From positions 1 to 50,968 of the forward strand of contig DXTB01000004.1 in the NCBI GenBank assembly GCA_019410105.1: DNA of 50,968 nucleotides, given 5' to 3'. Positions within the stretch are counted from its first letter, which is position 1; each line of letters opens with the position of its first letter. The position numbers and the translations under genes are program-made. Source of the stretch: Clostridiales bacterium (GTDB lineage: Bacteria > Bacillota_A > Clostridia > Oscillospirales > Oscillospiraceae). The notes under the pieces are model-generated. The model was not told where the DNA came from. It ran no database searches and saw nothing but the letters and a program-made list of their open reading frames with translations. Positions 17,138 through 26,027 of this stretch are shown here, piece after piece.

Positions 17138-18724
17138 ATGGCACGAAGCGTCTATTTTGGCGGCACCATCTTGACCATGGAGGAGCCGCTGTATGCCCAG
17201 GCCCTGGTGGAAGAGGACGGCGTCATCCGCTATGTGGGCCAGTTGGAAACGGCTCTGGAACTGGCAGGCCCTCAGGCCCGGAAGGTGGACCTGGAGGGGC
17301 GGTGTCTGATGCCCGCCTTCCTGGACCCCCACAGCCACTTTATGGCCTGTGCCAATTCCCTGCTCCAGGTCCAGCTGGGGGAGTGTGCCGACCAGGAGGA
17401 GATCTGCCAGCGGCTGGGCGACTTTGTGCAGCGGGAGCACCTCCAGCCTGGAGAGTGGGTGCGGGGCACCGGCTATGACCAGAACGATCTGGCGCAGGGG
17501 TGCCCGCCCGACCTGTGGATGCTGGACCGGGCCTGCCCCGACCACCCGGTGGTCATCCAGCACGCCTCGGGCCACGTGGGGGTATTTAATTCTCGGGCAC
17601 TGGAGCTGCTGGGGGTGGACGAGAACACTCCCTGCCCCCAGGGCGGCGTGATGGAAAAGGACGATCAGGGCCGCCTCACCGGCTACATGGAGGAGAACGC
17701 CTTCCTCGGCCTGCTGCAAAAGGTGCCCATGCCCGACCTGAAGGACCTGATGGACGCGCTGGTCCGGGCTCAGGACCGGTATGCCTCCTACGGCATCGCC
17801 ACGGTGCAGGAGGGCATGTTCATGGACGCCATGCTCCCCCTCTACCAGGCCATGCTGGCCCAAAAGCTTTTAAAGTTGGATGTAGTAGCCTACGCCGATC
17901 CCCGGGACTGCAAAAAGATCATGGAGCAGTTTGGTGACCGAGTGGGGCACTATAAAGACCACGTGAAAATCGGCGGCGACAAGATTTTCCTGGACGGCTC
18001 TCCCCAGGGGCGCACCGCCTGGATGCGCCAGCCCTATGAGGGGGAGAAGGACTACCGGGGCTATCCGGTCCTCACCGACGAGCAGGTGTATGGGCGGCTG
18101 AAAAGCGCCCTGGAGCGGGATGTGCAGATCTTGGCCCACTGCAACGGAGACCAGGCGGCGGAGCAGTACCTATCCGTCATGGAGCGGCTGGAGCGGGAGA
18201 CGGGGCGGCGGCTGCGCCGGCCGGTGATGATCCACGCCCAGCTGGTGGGCCGGGACCAGCTGCCCCGGCTCAAGGCCCTGGGGATGATTCCCTCCTTCTT
18301 TGTGGCCCACGTGTACCACTGGGGGGAGGTCCACGTGAAAAACTTCGGCCTGGAGCGGGCCGAACACATCAGCCCCGCCGGTACGGCCTGTGCTCTGGGG
18401 ATTCCTTTCACCTTCCACCAGGACGCCCCGGTAATTCAGCCCAACATGCTGGAGACCGTGTGGTGCGCGGTGAACCGCCGCACCAAGACGGGCCGTCTGC
18501 TGGGGGAGGAGGAGCGGATCTCCACCCTGGAGGCATTAAAGGCGGTAACGGTCTATGCCGCCTACCAGTATTTTGAGGAGGACCGGAAGGGCTCCCTGGC
18601 CGCTGGGAAAGCGGCGGACTTTGTGATTTTGGGGCAGGACCCCTTGACCGCAGATCCCATGGCTCTGCGGGATATTCCGGTGCTGGAGACCATTAAGGAC
18701 GGCCGGACCATCTGGCCGGGATAA
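17138..18724 (+). CDS. YtcJ-type amidohydrolase (Amidohydro_3)
   Basis: This 528-residue cytoplasmic metallohydrolase belongs to the COG1574 group. The urease-like N-terminal strand segment (VYFGGTILTMEEPLYAQALV) is followed by the metal motif LDPHSHF at about residue 64, a metal-bridging Lys region KIGGDKIFLDGSPQGRTAWM in the middle, HCNGDQAA (metal His), MIHAQLVGRDQLPRLKALG (second His), and late FHQDAPV with the catalytic Asp. The tail returns to the small beta domain (GKAADFVILGQDPL). ATG 17138 has ACGAGGTG upstream. Substrates in this group are varied amides and are not predictable. It heads an operon with DUF308 and Smr-like genes. Confidence 0.88.
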   Translation: MARSVYFGGTILTMEEPLYAQALVEEDGVIRYVGQLETALELAGPQARKVDLEGRCLMPAFLDPHSHFMACANSLLQVQLGECADQEEICQRLGDFVQREHLQPGEWVRGTGYDQNDLAQGCPPDLWMLDRACPDHPVVIQHASGHVGVFNSRALELLGVDENTPCPQGGVMEKDDQGRLTGYMEENAFLGLLQKVPMPDLKDLMDALVRAQDRYASYGIATVQEGMFMDAMLPLYQAMLAQKLLKLDVVAYADPRDCKKIMEQFGDRVGHYKDHVKIGGDKIFLDGSPQGRTAWMRQPYEGEKDYRGYPVLTDEQVYGRLKSALERDVQILAHCNGDQAAEQYLSVMERLERETGRRLRRPVMIHAQLVGRDQLPRLKALGMIPSFFVAHVYHWGEVHVKNFGLERAEHISPAGTACALGIPFTFHQDAPVIQPNMLETVWCAVNRRTKTGRLLGEEERISTLEALKAVTVYAAYQYFEEDRKGSLAAGKAADFVILGQDPLTADPMALRDIPVLETIKDGRTIWPG

Positions 18725-18742
18725 GAGAAAGAGAGGAACATC

Positions 18743-19306
18743 ATGCGAAATATTTTACGGGAGCAGCGGCGCAGCAGCATGGTAGCCGCCATCGTGACCA
18801 TTCTGATGGGGGTGCTGCTCATCTTTGTGCCCAACCGCTCCGCTCAGCTTTTGTGTGCCCTGCTGGGCAGCGCTCTGGTGCTGACGGGAGTGATCTATAT
18901 CTTCGGCTGGTTGTCCAAGCGGCGGGAGACCGGCTTCCCGGTATGGTTTCTGCTGCCGGGAGTGATCCTCACCGCCCTGGGCCTGTGGCTGTTTACCAAC
19001 CCGGCCTCGGTCATCGTGCTGATTCAATTTATTTTTGCCGCCATCTTGATCTTCCACGGCGTGATCGACCTGCAGGGAGCAGTAAGCCTCATGCGGCAGG
19101 GCTGGGAGCGCTGGTGGATGGATCTGCTGCTGGCGGGCCTTACCCTGGTGCTGGGCATCTTGATTCTGCTCAATCCCTTTGGGGCCACCGAGGTGCTGAT
19201 GACCATTCTGGGAGTTGCCCTGGTGTTTGACGGAGTGAGCGATCTGGTGCTCATCCACCGCCTGACCAAGGCCTTCCGCCAGACCAACGGAGACTGGGAT
19301 GCTTGA
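18743..19306 (+). CDS. HdeD-like DUF308 membrane protein
   Basis: This 187-residue protein has six hydrophobic helices arranged as three hairpins (about 14-32, 35-55, 66-83, 85-105, 126-143, 148-170), each with the DUF308/HdeD pattern (GVLLIFVPNRSAQLL, ALGLWLFTNPASVIVL, LGILILLNPFGATEVL). Family members are implicated in acid or membrane stress, but mechanism is unknown. The ATG follows GAGAGGAAC and lies 18 bp after the amidohydrolase stop. The end overlaps the next gene by 8 nt, showing translational coupling. Confidence 0.85.
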   Translation: MRNILREQRRSSMVAAIVTILMGVLLIFVPNRSAQLLCALLGSALVLTGVIYIFGWLSKRRETGFPVWFLLPGVILTALGLWLFTNPASVIVLIQFIFAAILIFHGVIDLQGAVSLMRQGWERWWMDLLLAGLTLVLGILILLNPFGATEVLMTILGVALVFDGVSDLVLIHRLTKAFRQTNGDWDA

Positions 19307-19643
19307 GATGCGGGAGGTCAATCTGGAGCTGGGCATGCCCACGGTCCAGACCGCGCTGAGCCAGCTGACTCTGGAGCTGCGCCGGACCCGCTCCATGGGC
19401 TGTACCGCCCTGAAAATCATTCACGGCTATGGCTCTTCGGGGAAGGGCGGTAAGATTCGGGTTCAGGCCCGCAGCCGCCTGGCGAAGATGAAGGGGGCGG
19501 GGGAGATCCGGGATGTGATCCCGGGGGAGGAATTCTCCATCTTCAACTCCGCCACCCTGGCGGCTTTCCGCCGCTGCGGCGCCCTGCGCAAGGACCCGGA
19601 CCTGGAGCGGCACAACAACGGAGTGACGATTGTTCTGCTCTGA
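19299..19643 (+). CDS. Small Smr-like domain protein
   Basis: This 114-residue protein resembles an isolated Smr domain (the C-terminal nuclease-like module of MutS2): VNLELGMPTVQTALSQLTLELRR takes the place of the LDLHG helix region and ALKIIHGYGSSGKGGKIR matches the HGxGxG loop near residues 38-55. The usual LDLHG motif is degenerate (VNLELG), so nuclease activity is uncertain. It starts at ATG 19299 inside the DUF308 gene, with GGAG 6 nt upstream. DNA or RNA binding is the family expectation; the role here is unknown. Confidence 0.68.
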   Translation: MLEMREVNLELGMPTVQTALSQLTLELRRTRSMGCTALKIIHGYGSSGKGGKIRVQARSRLAKMKGAGEIRDVIPGEEFSIFNSATLAAFRRCGALRKDPDLERHNNGVTIVLL

Positions 19644-19710
19644 AAGAAGCTTTGGTATATCCGCGGCTATTTTTGTTCCGGAGACGGGCACATTTCTCCC
19701 TTGTAACGGG

Positions 19711-19739
19711 TTGTCAGCGGGGATGTTTTGGGATACAAT
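19711..19739 (+). promoter_or_regulatory. pgeF promoter
   Basis: TTGTCA (19711-19716), a 17-nt spacer and TACAAT (19734-19739), about 55 nt before the pgeF start. Confidence 0.8.
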
Positions 19740-19799
19740 AAAACTCTATTGGAACTGGAAGGCGGCTTTGGCCGCCATGGACCGTAAGGAGGAAACGCT

Positions 19800-20615
19800 G
19801 TGGAAATCACTCGAAAGGAACGCCATGGCGTCCTTTTTTATTCCTGTGATGAGATGGAGCAGGCTGGCTTTGCCCACGGCTTTTCTACTCGGGTTGGGGG
19901 CGTGTCCCCTGCGCCCTGGGACAGCTTGAACCTGGGGGCAGGCCGGGGGGATGAGCCGGAGCGGGTAAGCGAGAACTTCCGCCGCTTTTGCCATGCCATC
20001 GGAGCCGATCCGGACACGTTGGTGAAAAACCATCAGGTCCACTCAGACCTTGTCCGTCAGGCAGGGTGGGGAGACCAGGTCTCCTTCCCCGGCGAGGGCG
20101 GAGAGACGGAGGCCGACGGCCTGATCACAGGAGAAAAGGGCTTGAGCCTTTGTATTTTTACCGCCGACTGCATCCCCGTGCTGCTGTGCGACCCGGTCAA
20201 GCGGGTGGCCTGCGCCGTCCATGCGGGCTGGCGGGGTACCGCCCTGGGCATTGCCGCCCGGGGAGTGGAGCGAATGAAACAGGACTACGGCTGCCGGGGC
20301 GAGGATATCCTGGCGGCCATTGGGCCGGGAATCTCCACCTGCTGCTTTGAGACCCATGCCGACGTGCCCGACGGGCTGCGGGAAGGCATGGGGGAGCGGG
20401 CGGAGGAATTTATCCATCCCATCCCGGAAAACCGCGAGAAATACCACGTGGATCTGAAGGGAGCCAACCGCCGCTGGCTGATGGACGCGGGAGTGGCTCC
20501 CGACCACATTGCCGTGTGCGAGGTGTGTACCGCCTGCCGGGGAGACCTGTTCTGGTCTCACCGCCGCCTGGGGGTGCGCCGGGGCAGTCTGGCCACGGTG
20601 ATTCAGATCCAATGA
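19800..20615 (+). CDS. pgeF: YfiH/YlmD-family peptidoglycan editing factor / purine nucleoside phosphorylase
   Basis: This 271-residue protein belongs to the YfiH/laccase-domain family, whose members act as purine nucleoside phosphorylases or, in E. coli, remove mis-incorporated L-Ser-containing precursors. The zinc-site residues are present: NHQVHSD (His), FTADCIPVLL (Cys) and AVHAGWRGTALGI (His), followed by AIGPGISTCCFE and a C-terminal CEVCTACRGDLFWSHRR. The start is GTG at 19800, placed 7 nt after TAAGGAGG; no alternative ATG fits. Older databases call it multicopper polyphenol oxidase, which is misleading. It is followed 14 bp later by a transporter lipoprotein. Confidence 0.88.
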   Translation: MEITRKERHGVLFYSCDEMEQAGFAHGFSTRVGGVSPAPWDSLNLGAGRGDEPERVSENFRRFCHAIGADPDTLVKNHQVHSDLVRQAGWGDQVSFPGEGGETEADGLITGEKGLSLCIFTADCIPVLLCDPVKRVACAVHAGWRGTALGIAARGVERMKQDYGCRGEDILAAIGPGISTCCFETHADVPDGLREGMGERAEEFIHPIPENREKYHVDLKGANRRWLMDAGVAPDHIAVCEVCTACRGDLFWSHRRLGVRRGSLATVIQIQ

Positions 20616-20629
20616 CTTAAGAGGTGTAC

Positions 20630-22129
20630 ATGAGACGATTTGGCATCCTGCTGCTGGTGCTGGCTCTTCTGCTGGCCGGGTGCGGGAACACTGGGGAGGG
20701 TAGCAGCTCCTCCTCCAGCTCCCAGAGCTCCAGCAGCAGCTCCTCTTCCCAGGAGGAGAAGAATACCCAGCCCTTTACCCTGGCGGCCTACCCCGCCTAC
20801 AGCTTTCATCCGGCCCTGTCCACCAGCCAGGCCAATCTGACTCTGGCCCCTCTGCTGTATGAGAGCCTGTTTACGGTGGACAGTACCTTTACCGCTACGC
20901 CTCAGCTGTGTCAGAGCTACACCGTCAGCGAGGACGGCCTGACCTGGACCTTGCAACTGCGCGCCGGGGTGACCTTCTCCGACGGAACCCCGTTGACTGG
21001 GGAGATCGTGGCCCAGGCGCTCCAGACCGCCAAGGACCCCGCATCCCGCTATGCCAAGCGGCTGGCCAATGTAAGCGGCGTGTCCGGCTCCGGAGATCAG
21101 GTGACTATTACCCTCACCGTACCCAATGGGGCTCTGCCTACGCTGCTGGATATCCCCATCGCCCTGGACAGCTCCAACCGTCCCCTGGGGACAGGCCCCT
21201 ATGTTCTGTCCGAGCAGAACGGCAAGCTCTATCTCAATGTCCGGGAGGACTGGTGGCAGGGAGCGGACAGCTTGAGCATCAAGCAGATCCCTCTGGCCAC
21301 CATGACCCAGAAGGAGCAGGTGGGCACCGCATTCAACTCCGGCGAGGTGACCCTCATCGACGCGGACATCACCGGCAGCAACGAGCTGGGTTACTCCGGC
21401 AGCTACGAGGTGTGGGAATACAATACCACAGGGCTCATCTATCTGGGGTTCCAGACCGCCCACGGGGTGTGCCAGAAAGCGGAAGTGCGTCAGGCCATTG
21501 CCAAGGCCATTGACCGCAGCTATGTGACGGATAACGTCTACGCCCGCCACGCCACGGCCGCCACGCTGCCTGTTCATCCGGACAGCGCCTTGTATGACAC
21601 GGAGCTGGCCCAGGAGCTGGAGTATGATCTGTCCGCCCTCAAGGAACTGGGCCTAGAGGGGAAATCTCTGACTCTTCTGGTCAACATTGAAGATATGGCC
21701 AAGAGCGCCGCGGCCAACCGCATCGAGGAGGACCTGGAATCGGCCGGCCTGCGGGTGACGGTGGAGCGCCTGGCCTGGGAGGACTATGTGAAAGCGCTGG
21801 AGCGGGGTCAGTTTGACCTTTATCTGGCGGAGGTATATCTCACCGCTGATTTTGATCTGACGTCCCTCATTTCCCCTCAGGGGGAGCTGAACTACGGCGG
21901 CTGGAACGACGCGGCGGTCCCGGGGCTGCTGGACAATGTGCGCCGGGCCCAGGGAGACGAGCGGGTGGAGCGGATGACCACCCTGCTGCGTTACTTAAAT
22001 CAAAATGCCCCCATCGCCCCCATCTGCTTCCGGGAGGGGACGGTGCTCACCCAGTATGACCGGGTGGAGAATTTAAGCCCCGTGCAGGGGAATGTGTTTT
22101 CCAATCTGTCCCAGTGGACGGTAAAATAA
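20630..22129 (+). CDS. ABC-type peptide-binding lipoprotein (SBP family 5), orphan
   Basis: This 499-residue extracytoplasmic solute-binding protein of the OppA/DppA family binds peptides or nickel-like ligands for an ABC importer. The N-terminus is a lipoprotein signal (LLVLALLLAGC, lipidated Cys about residue 18) followed by a Ser-rich linker (residues 24-42) that tethers it to the membrane. The SBP_bac_5 pattern follows: LYESLFTVDSTFTATPQLCQSYTVSEDGLTWTLQLR and DGTPLTGEIV, then KAEVRQAIAKAIDR. ATG 20630 is favoured over GTG 20624 because AGAGG lies 5 nt before it. No permease or ATPase gene is nearby, so it must use a distant transporter or act alone. Confidence 0.87.
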   Translation: MRRFGILLLVLALLLAGCGNTGEGSSSSSSSQSSSSSSSSQEEKNTQPFTLAAYPAYSFHPALSTSQANLTLAPLLYESLFTVDSTFTATPQLCQSYTVSEDGLTWTLQLRAGVTFSDGTPLTGEIVAQALQTAKDPASRYAKRLANVSGVSGSGDQVTITLTVPNGALPTLLDIPIALDSSNRPLGTGPYVLSEQNGKLYLNVREDWWQGADSLSIKQIPLATMTQKEQVGTAFNSGEVTLIDADITGSNELGYSGSYEVWEYNTTGLIYLGFQTAHGVCQKAEVRQAIAKAIDRSYVTDNVYARHATAATLPVHPDSALYDTELAQELEYDLSALKELGLEGKSLTLLVNIEDMAKSAAANRIEEDLESAGLRVTVERLAWEDYVKALERGQFDLYLAEVYLTADFDLTSLISPQGELNYGGWNDAAVPGLLDNVRRAQGDERVERMTTLLRYLNQNAPIAPICFREGTVLTQYDRVENLSPVQGNVFSNLSQWTVK

Positions 22130-22162
22130 AAAAGAAATTGGATTTCGTGTGGAGGAATGGAC

Positions 22163-25100
22163 ATGAGTGTTTACCGCTGTTATTCCGAGAAGAGACCGGG
22201 CTTTGACGTGGAGGCCCAGGGCCTGTGCCGTCAGCTGCAGGAGCAGCTGGGTGTGCAGGGTCTGGAGTCGGTTCGCATTCTGAACCGCTACGATGCCGAC
22301 CGCATCGACCCCCAGGTCTATGAGGCCGCCAAGAGCGTGGTGTTCTCTGAGCCCCAGGTGGACGTGATCTATGACGAGCAGTTCCCCGCTCCCCAGGGGG
22401 AGCACCAGGTGCTGGCGGTGGAGGCCCTGCCCGGCCAGTATGACCAGCGTGCCGACTCCTGTGAGCAGTGCATCCAGCTCCAGTCCGGCGTGGACCGTCC
22501 CATCATCGCCACCGCCAAGGTGTATCTGCTGATGGGCACCATCAGCGAAGGAGACCTGGATAAGATCCGCAAGTACCTCATTAACCCTGTGGAGAGCCGG
22601 GAAGCTTCCATGGACAAGCCCGAGACCCTGGAGCGCACCCACGCCGCCCCCGACCACGTGGACACGGTGGAGGGCTTCATCGCCATGGATGAGAAGGCTC
22701 TGGAGGAGCTCCTTTCCCGCCTTGGCCTGGCCATGGACCTGGACGACCTGAAGTTCCTGCAGACCTACTTCCGGGACCAGGAGAAGCGGGACCCCACCAT
22801 TACCGAGATCCGCGTGGTGGATACCTACTGGTCCGACCACTGCCGCCACACCACCTTCTCCACCCATCTGGACGAGATCTCCATCGATGACCCGGAGATC
22901 CGTGCCGCCTATGAGCGCTACCTGGCTGCCCGGGTGGAGGTCTATGGGGAGGAGAAGGCTGCCAAGCGCCCCCGTACCCTGATGGATGTAGCCACCATCG
23001 GCACCAAGACCCTGAAAAAGCGCGGCCTGCTGCCCGAGCTGGACGAGAGCGAGGAAATTAACGCCTGCTCCATCCACGTGCCCGCCAAGGTGGACGGCAA
23101 GGAGCAGGATTGGCTGCTGATGTTCAAAAACGAGACCCACAACCACCCCACCGAGATCGAGCCCTTCGGCGGCGCGGCCACCTGCATCGGCGGGTGCATC
23201 CGCGACCCCCTCTCCGGCCGGGTATACGTCCACCAGGCCATGCGCCTCACTGGCTGCGGCGACCCCCGCACCCCGGTGGAGCAGACCCTGGAGGGCAAGC
23301 TGCCCCAGCGGAAGATCGCCCAGACCGCCGCGGCGGGCTACTCCTCCTACGGCAACCAGATCGGCCTGGCCACCGGCCACGTGGCTGAGGTCTACCACGA
23401 GGGTTACATTGCCAAGCGCCTGGAGTGCGGCGCGGTGGTAGGCGCGGCTCCTGCCGACCATGTCCGCCGTGAGGTGCCCGCCCCCGGCGATGTGGTGATC
23501 CTGCTGGGCGGCCGCACCGGCCGTGACGGCATTGGCGGCGCCACCGGCTCCTCCAAGAGCCACAACATGAAGTCCCTGACCACCATGGCCTCCGAGGTCC
23601 AGAAGGGCAACGCCCCTGAGGAGCGGAAGATCCAGCGCCTGTTCCGCAACGGCGAGGTGACCCGCCTCATCAAGCGCTGCAACGACTTCGGTGCCGGCGG
23701 CGTGTCCGTGGCCATCGGCGAGCTGGCCGACGGCCTGGAGATCAACCTGGACGCCGTGCGCAAGAAGTACGAGGGCCTGGACGGCACCGAGCTGGCCATC
23801 TCTGAGAGCCAGGAGCGTATGGCCGTGGTGGTTGCCCCTGAGGATGCGGAGAAGTTTATTGCCGCCGCCCAGAGCGAAAACCTGGAGGCCTATCAGGTGG
23901 CCGTGGTCACCGAGAGCCCCCGGATGGTCATGCACTGGAAGGGACAGAAGATCGCCGACCTCAGCCGTGAGTTCCTGAACACCAACGGTGCCGTGAAGCA
24001 CGCCACCCTCCGCGTGGACAAGAAGGACCGCACCGCCCTGGCCCAGTCCTCCGTCCACTCCCTGAAGGAGATGGCCGCCAGCCTGAAGAGCGCCTCCCGC
24101 CGCGGCCTTACCGAGCGCTTCGACGGCTCCATCGGCGCAAGCTCTGTCCTGATGCCCTTCGGCGGCAAGACCCAGCGCACCCCCGCCCAGGCTATGGCCG
24201 CCCTGTTCCCGGTGGAGCCCGGCCAGGAGACCGACCAGGCCAGCGTGATGGCCTGGGGCTGTGACCCGGACCAGCTGTCTGTGGACCCCTACGCGGGCGC
24301 CCACAATTCCGTATACACCTCCATGGCCAAGATCGTGGCCGCCGGCGCCGACTATAAGAAGGCCTACCTCACCCTCCAGGAGTTCTTTGAGAAGCTGCGG
24401 GATGAGCCTCAGCGCTGGGGCAAGCCCTTCTCCGCCCTGCTGGGCGCTCTGGATGCTCAGCTGGAGCTGGGTGCCGCTGCCATCGGCGGTAAGGACTCCA
24501 TGTCCGGCTCCTTCCTGGACAAGGACGTGCCCCCCACCCTCATCTCCTTTGCCATCGCTCCCATCCAGGGCCAGCAGGTCCTGTCTCCCGAGTTCAAGGC
24601 CGCCGATCACCCGGTGTACCTGTTCCGCTCTGAGGACACCAAGAGCGCCTGGGAAGCCTTCCATGCCCTGTGTGAGGCGGGCAAGGTGAAGGCCGCTTGG
24701 GCGGTGGAAAACGGCCTGGCCGAGGCGGTGATGAAGATGTCCTTCGGCAACCGCATTGGTTTCCAGGCCGGTATGGAGGACGTGGACTGGTATGCCCCCA
24801 TGGTGGGTGCCATTGTGGCCGAGCTGTCTGAGGACATTAACGACCTCTGCGCCGTCCGCATCGGCGAGACCAACGAGGCTCCCTTCGTGGCTCTGCCCGG
24901 CGAGGCGGTATCCATTGACGAGCTCCAGAAGCTCAACGACGGCGTGCTGGAGAGCGTCTATCCCACTAAGGCGGGCTCTTCCGAGGACGTGAAGGCCATC
25001 TCCTGGGACAAGCGGTCCATCGCCGTGTGCAAGCACAAGGTGGCCCGTCCCAAGGCGGTCATCCCTGTCTTCCCCGGTACCAACTGTGAGTACGACACCG

Positions 25101-25843
25101 CCAAGGCCTGCCTGCGGGCGGGTATTGACCCGGAGATCATTGTGGTGCGCAACCTGTCCACCAGCCTGCTGTCTGAGTCTGCCCAGGCCCTGGAGCAGGC
25201 CATCCGCTCCGCTCAGATGGTGGTGCTGCCCGGCGGCTTCTCCGGCGGCGACGAGCCCGAGGGCTCCGGCAAGTTCATTGCCTCCTTCCTGCGCTCTCCT
25301 GCCCTCACTGACGCCATCCACGACCTGCTGAAGAACCGGGACGGCCTGATGCTGGGTATCTGCAACGGCTTCCAGGCCCTGGTGAAGCTGGGCCTGGTGC
25401 CCTTCGGCGAGATCCGGGAGATGGACGACAGTTGCCCCACTCTGACCTATAACCTGATTGGCCGCCACCAGAGCCGCTACGTCACCACTCGTGTGGCCAG
25501 CGTCAACTCTCCCTGGATGCTCAAGTCCAACGTGGGCGACCTGCACACCATCCCCATCTCCCACGGCGAGGGCCGCTTTGTGGCGCCTCAGAGCGTGCTG
25601 GAGCAGCTCATTGCCAACGGCCAGGTAGCCACCCAGTACGTGGACCTGGAGGGTAATCCCTCTATGGACATCGACGTCAACCCCAACGGCTCTCTGGAGG
25701 CCATTGAGGGCATCTTCTCTCCCGACGGCCGCGTCTTTGGTAAGATGGGCCATCTGGAGCGCCGCGGTCCCCTGGTGGGCAAGAACATTCCCGGCGAGAA
25801 GCACCAGCCCCTCTTCGAGTCCGGCGCGGAGTATTTTAAATAA
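22163..25843 (+). CDS. purL: Phosphoribosylformylglycinamidine synthase, single-chain
   Basis: It makes FGAM from FGAR, glutamine and ATP in purine synthesis. The protein (1226 residues) fuses the synthetase and glutaminase parts that many Gram-positives split into PurS, PurL and PurQ. The N-terminal PurS-like part covers about 1-170, the two AIRS-type halves about 180-960 (TYWSDHCRHTTF, FKNETHNHPTEIEPFGGAATC, GGKDSMSGSF), and the glutamine amidotransferase about 960-1226 (VFPGTNCEYDTA, LPGGFSGGDE, nucleophile C1067 in GICNGFQAL, H1134/E1136 in SHGEGRF). ATG 22163 is chosen over ATG 22157 because GGAGGA directly abuts the latter. It is alone here, not in a pur operon. Codon use is strongly biased, as in highly expressed genes. 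Confidence 0.96.
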   Translation: MSVYRCYSEKRPGFDVEAQGLCRQLQEQLGVQGLESVRILNRYDADRIDPQVYEAAKSVVFSEPQVDVIYDEQFPAPQGEHQVLAVEALPGQYDQRADSCEQCIQLQSGVDRPIIATAKVYLLMGTISEGDLDKIRKYLINPVESREASMDKPETLERTHAAPDHVDTVEGFIAMDEKALEELLSRLGLAMDLDDLKFLQTYFRDQEKRDPTITEIRVVDTYWSDHCRHTTFSTHLDEISIDDPEIRAAYERYLAARVEVYGEEKAAKRPRTLMDVATIGTKTLKKRGLLPELDESEEINACSIHVPAKVDGKEQDWLLMFKNETHNHPTEIEPFGGAATCIGGCIRDPLSGRVYVHQAMRLTGCGDPRTPVEQTLEGKLPQRKIAQTAAAGYSSYGNQIGLATGHVAEVYHEGYIAKRLECGAVVGAAPADHVRREVPAPGDVVILLGGRTGRDGIGGATGSSKSHNMKSLTTMASEVQKGNAPEERKIQRLFRNGEVTRLIKRCNDFGAGGVSVAIGELADGLEINLDAVRKKYEGLDGTELAISESQERMAVVVAPEDAEKFIAAAQSENLEAYQVAVVTESPRMVMHWKGQKIADLSREFLNTNGAVKHATLRVDKKDRTALAQSSVHSLKEMAASLKSASRRGLTERFDGSIGASSVLMPFGGKTQRTPAQAMAALFPVEPGQETDQASVMAWGCDPDQLSVDPYAGAHNSVYTSMAKIVAAGADYKKAYLTLQEFFEKLRDEPQRWGKPFSALLGALDAQLELGAAAIGGKDSMSGSFLDKDVPPTLISFAIAPIQGQQVLSPEFKAADHPVYLFRSEDTKSAWEAFHALCEAGKVKAAWAVENGLAEAVMKMSFGNRIGFQAGMEDVDWYAPMVGAIVAELSEDINDLCAVRIGETNEAPFVALPGEAVSIDELQKLNDGVLESVYPTKAGSSEDVKAISWDKRSIAVCKHKVARPKAVIPVFPGTNCEYDTAKACLRAGIDPEIIVVRNLSTSLLSESAQALEQAIRSAQMVVLPGGFSGGDEPEGSGKFIASFLRSPALTDAIHDLLKNRDGLMLGICNGFQALVKLGLVPFGEIREMDDSCPTLTYNLIGRHQSRYVTTRVASVNSPWMLKSNVGDLHTIPISHGEGRFVAPQSVLEQLIANGQVATQYVDLEGNPSMDIDVNPNGSLEAIEGIFSPDGRVFGKMGHLERRGPLVGKNIPGEKHQPLFESGAEYFK

Positions 25844-25855
25844 GTTTCTCCATGT

Positions 25856-25885
25856 AAGGCGCAGGCTTTGCCTGCGCCTTTTTTA
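25856..25885 (+). terminator. purL terminator
   Basis: AAGGCGCAGGC and GCCTGCGCCTT arms with a 3-nt loop and a T6 tail. Confidence 0.95.
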
Positions 25886-25928
25886 TACAACAAAACCGCA
25901 TGGCTAACAAAAAATTTACAAATGCTTA

Positions 25929-25957
25929 TACAATACAATGACAAGGTGTGGTATAAT
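25929..25957 (+). promoter_or_regulatory. Extended -10 promoter of the TIM-barrel gene
   Basis: TATAAT (25952-25957) preceded by TGG forms a strong extended -10; the -35 at 17-nt spacing (TACAAT, 25929-25934) is poor. Confidence 0.65.
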
Positions 25958-26027
25958 ATGCACAAAGAGGCTGAAGAAAAGAAACAGAAACTGTAATCGA
26001 ACATGTCACGAGAAGGAGCGAATGTCT

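Noticed and set aside
22073..25804. A very long open frame on the minus strand across purL
   Set aside because: It mirrors purL in a high-GC gene with strong third-position bias, has a low-complexity Gly/His/Leu-rich translation and no ribosome site; the plus-strand protein is unmistakably PurL.
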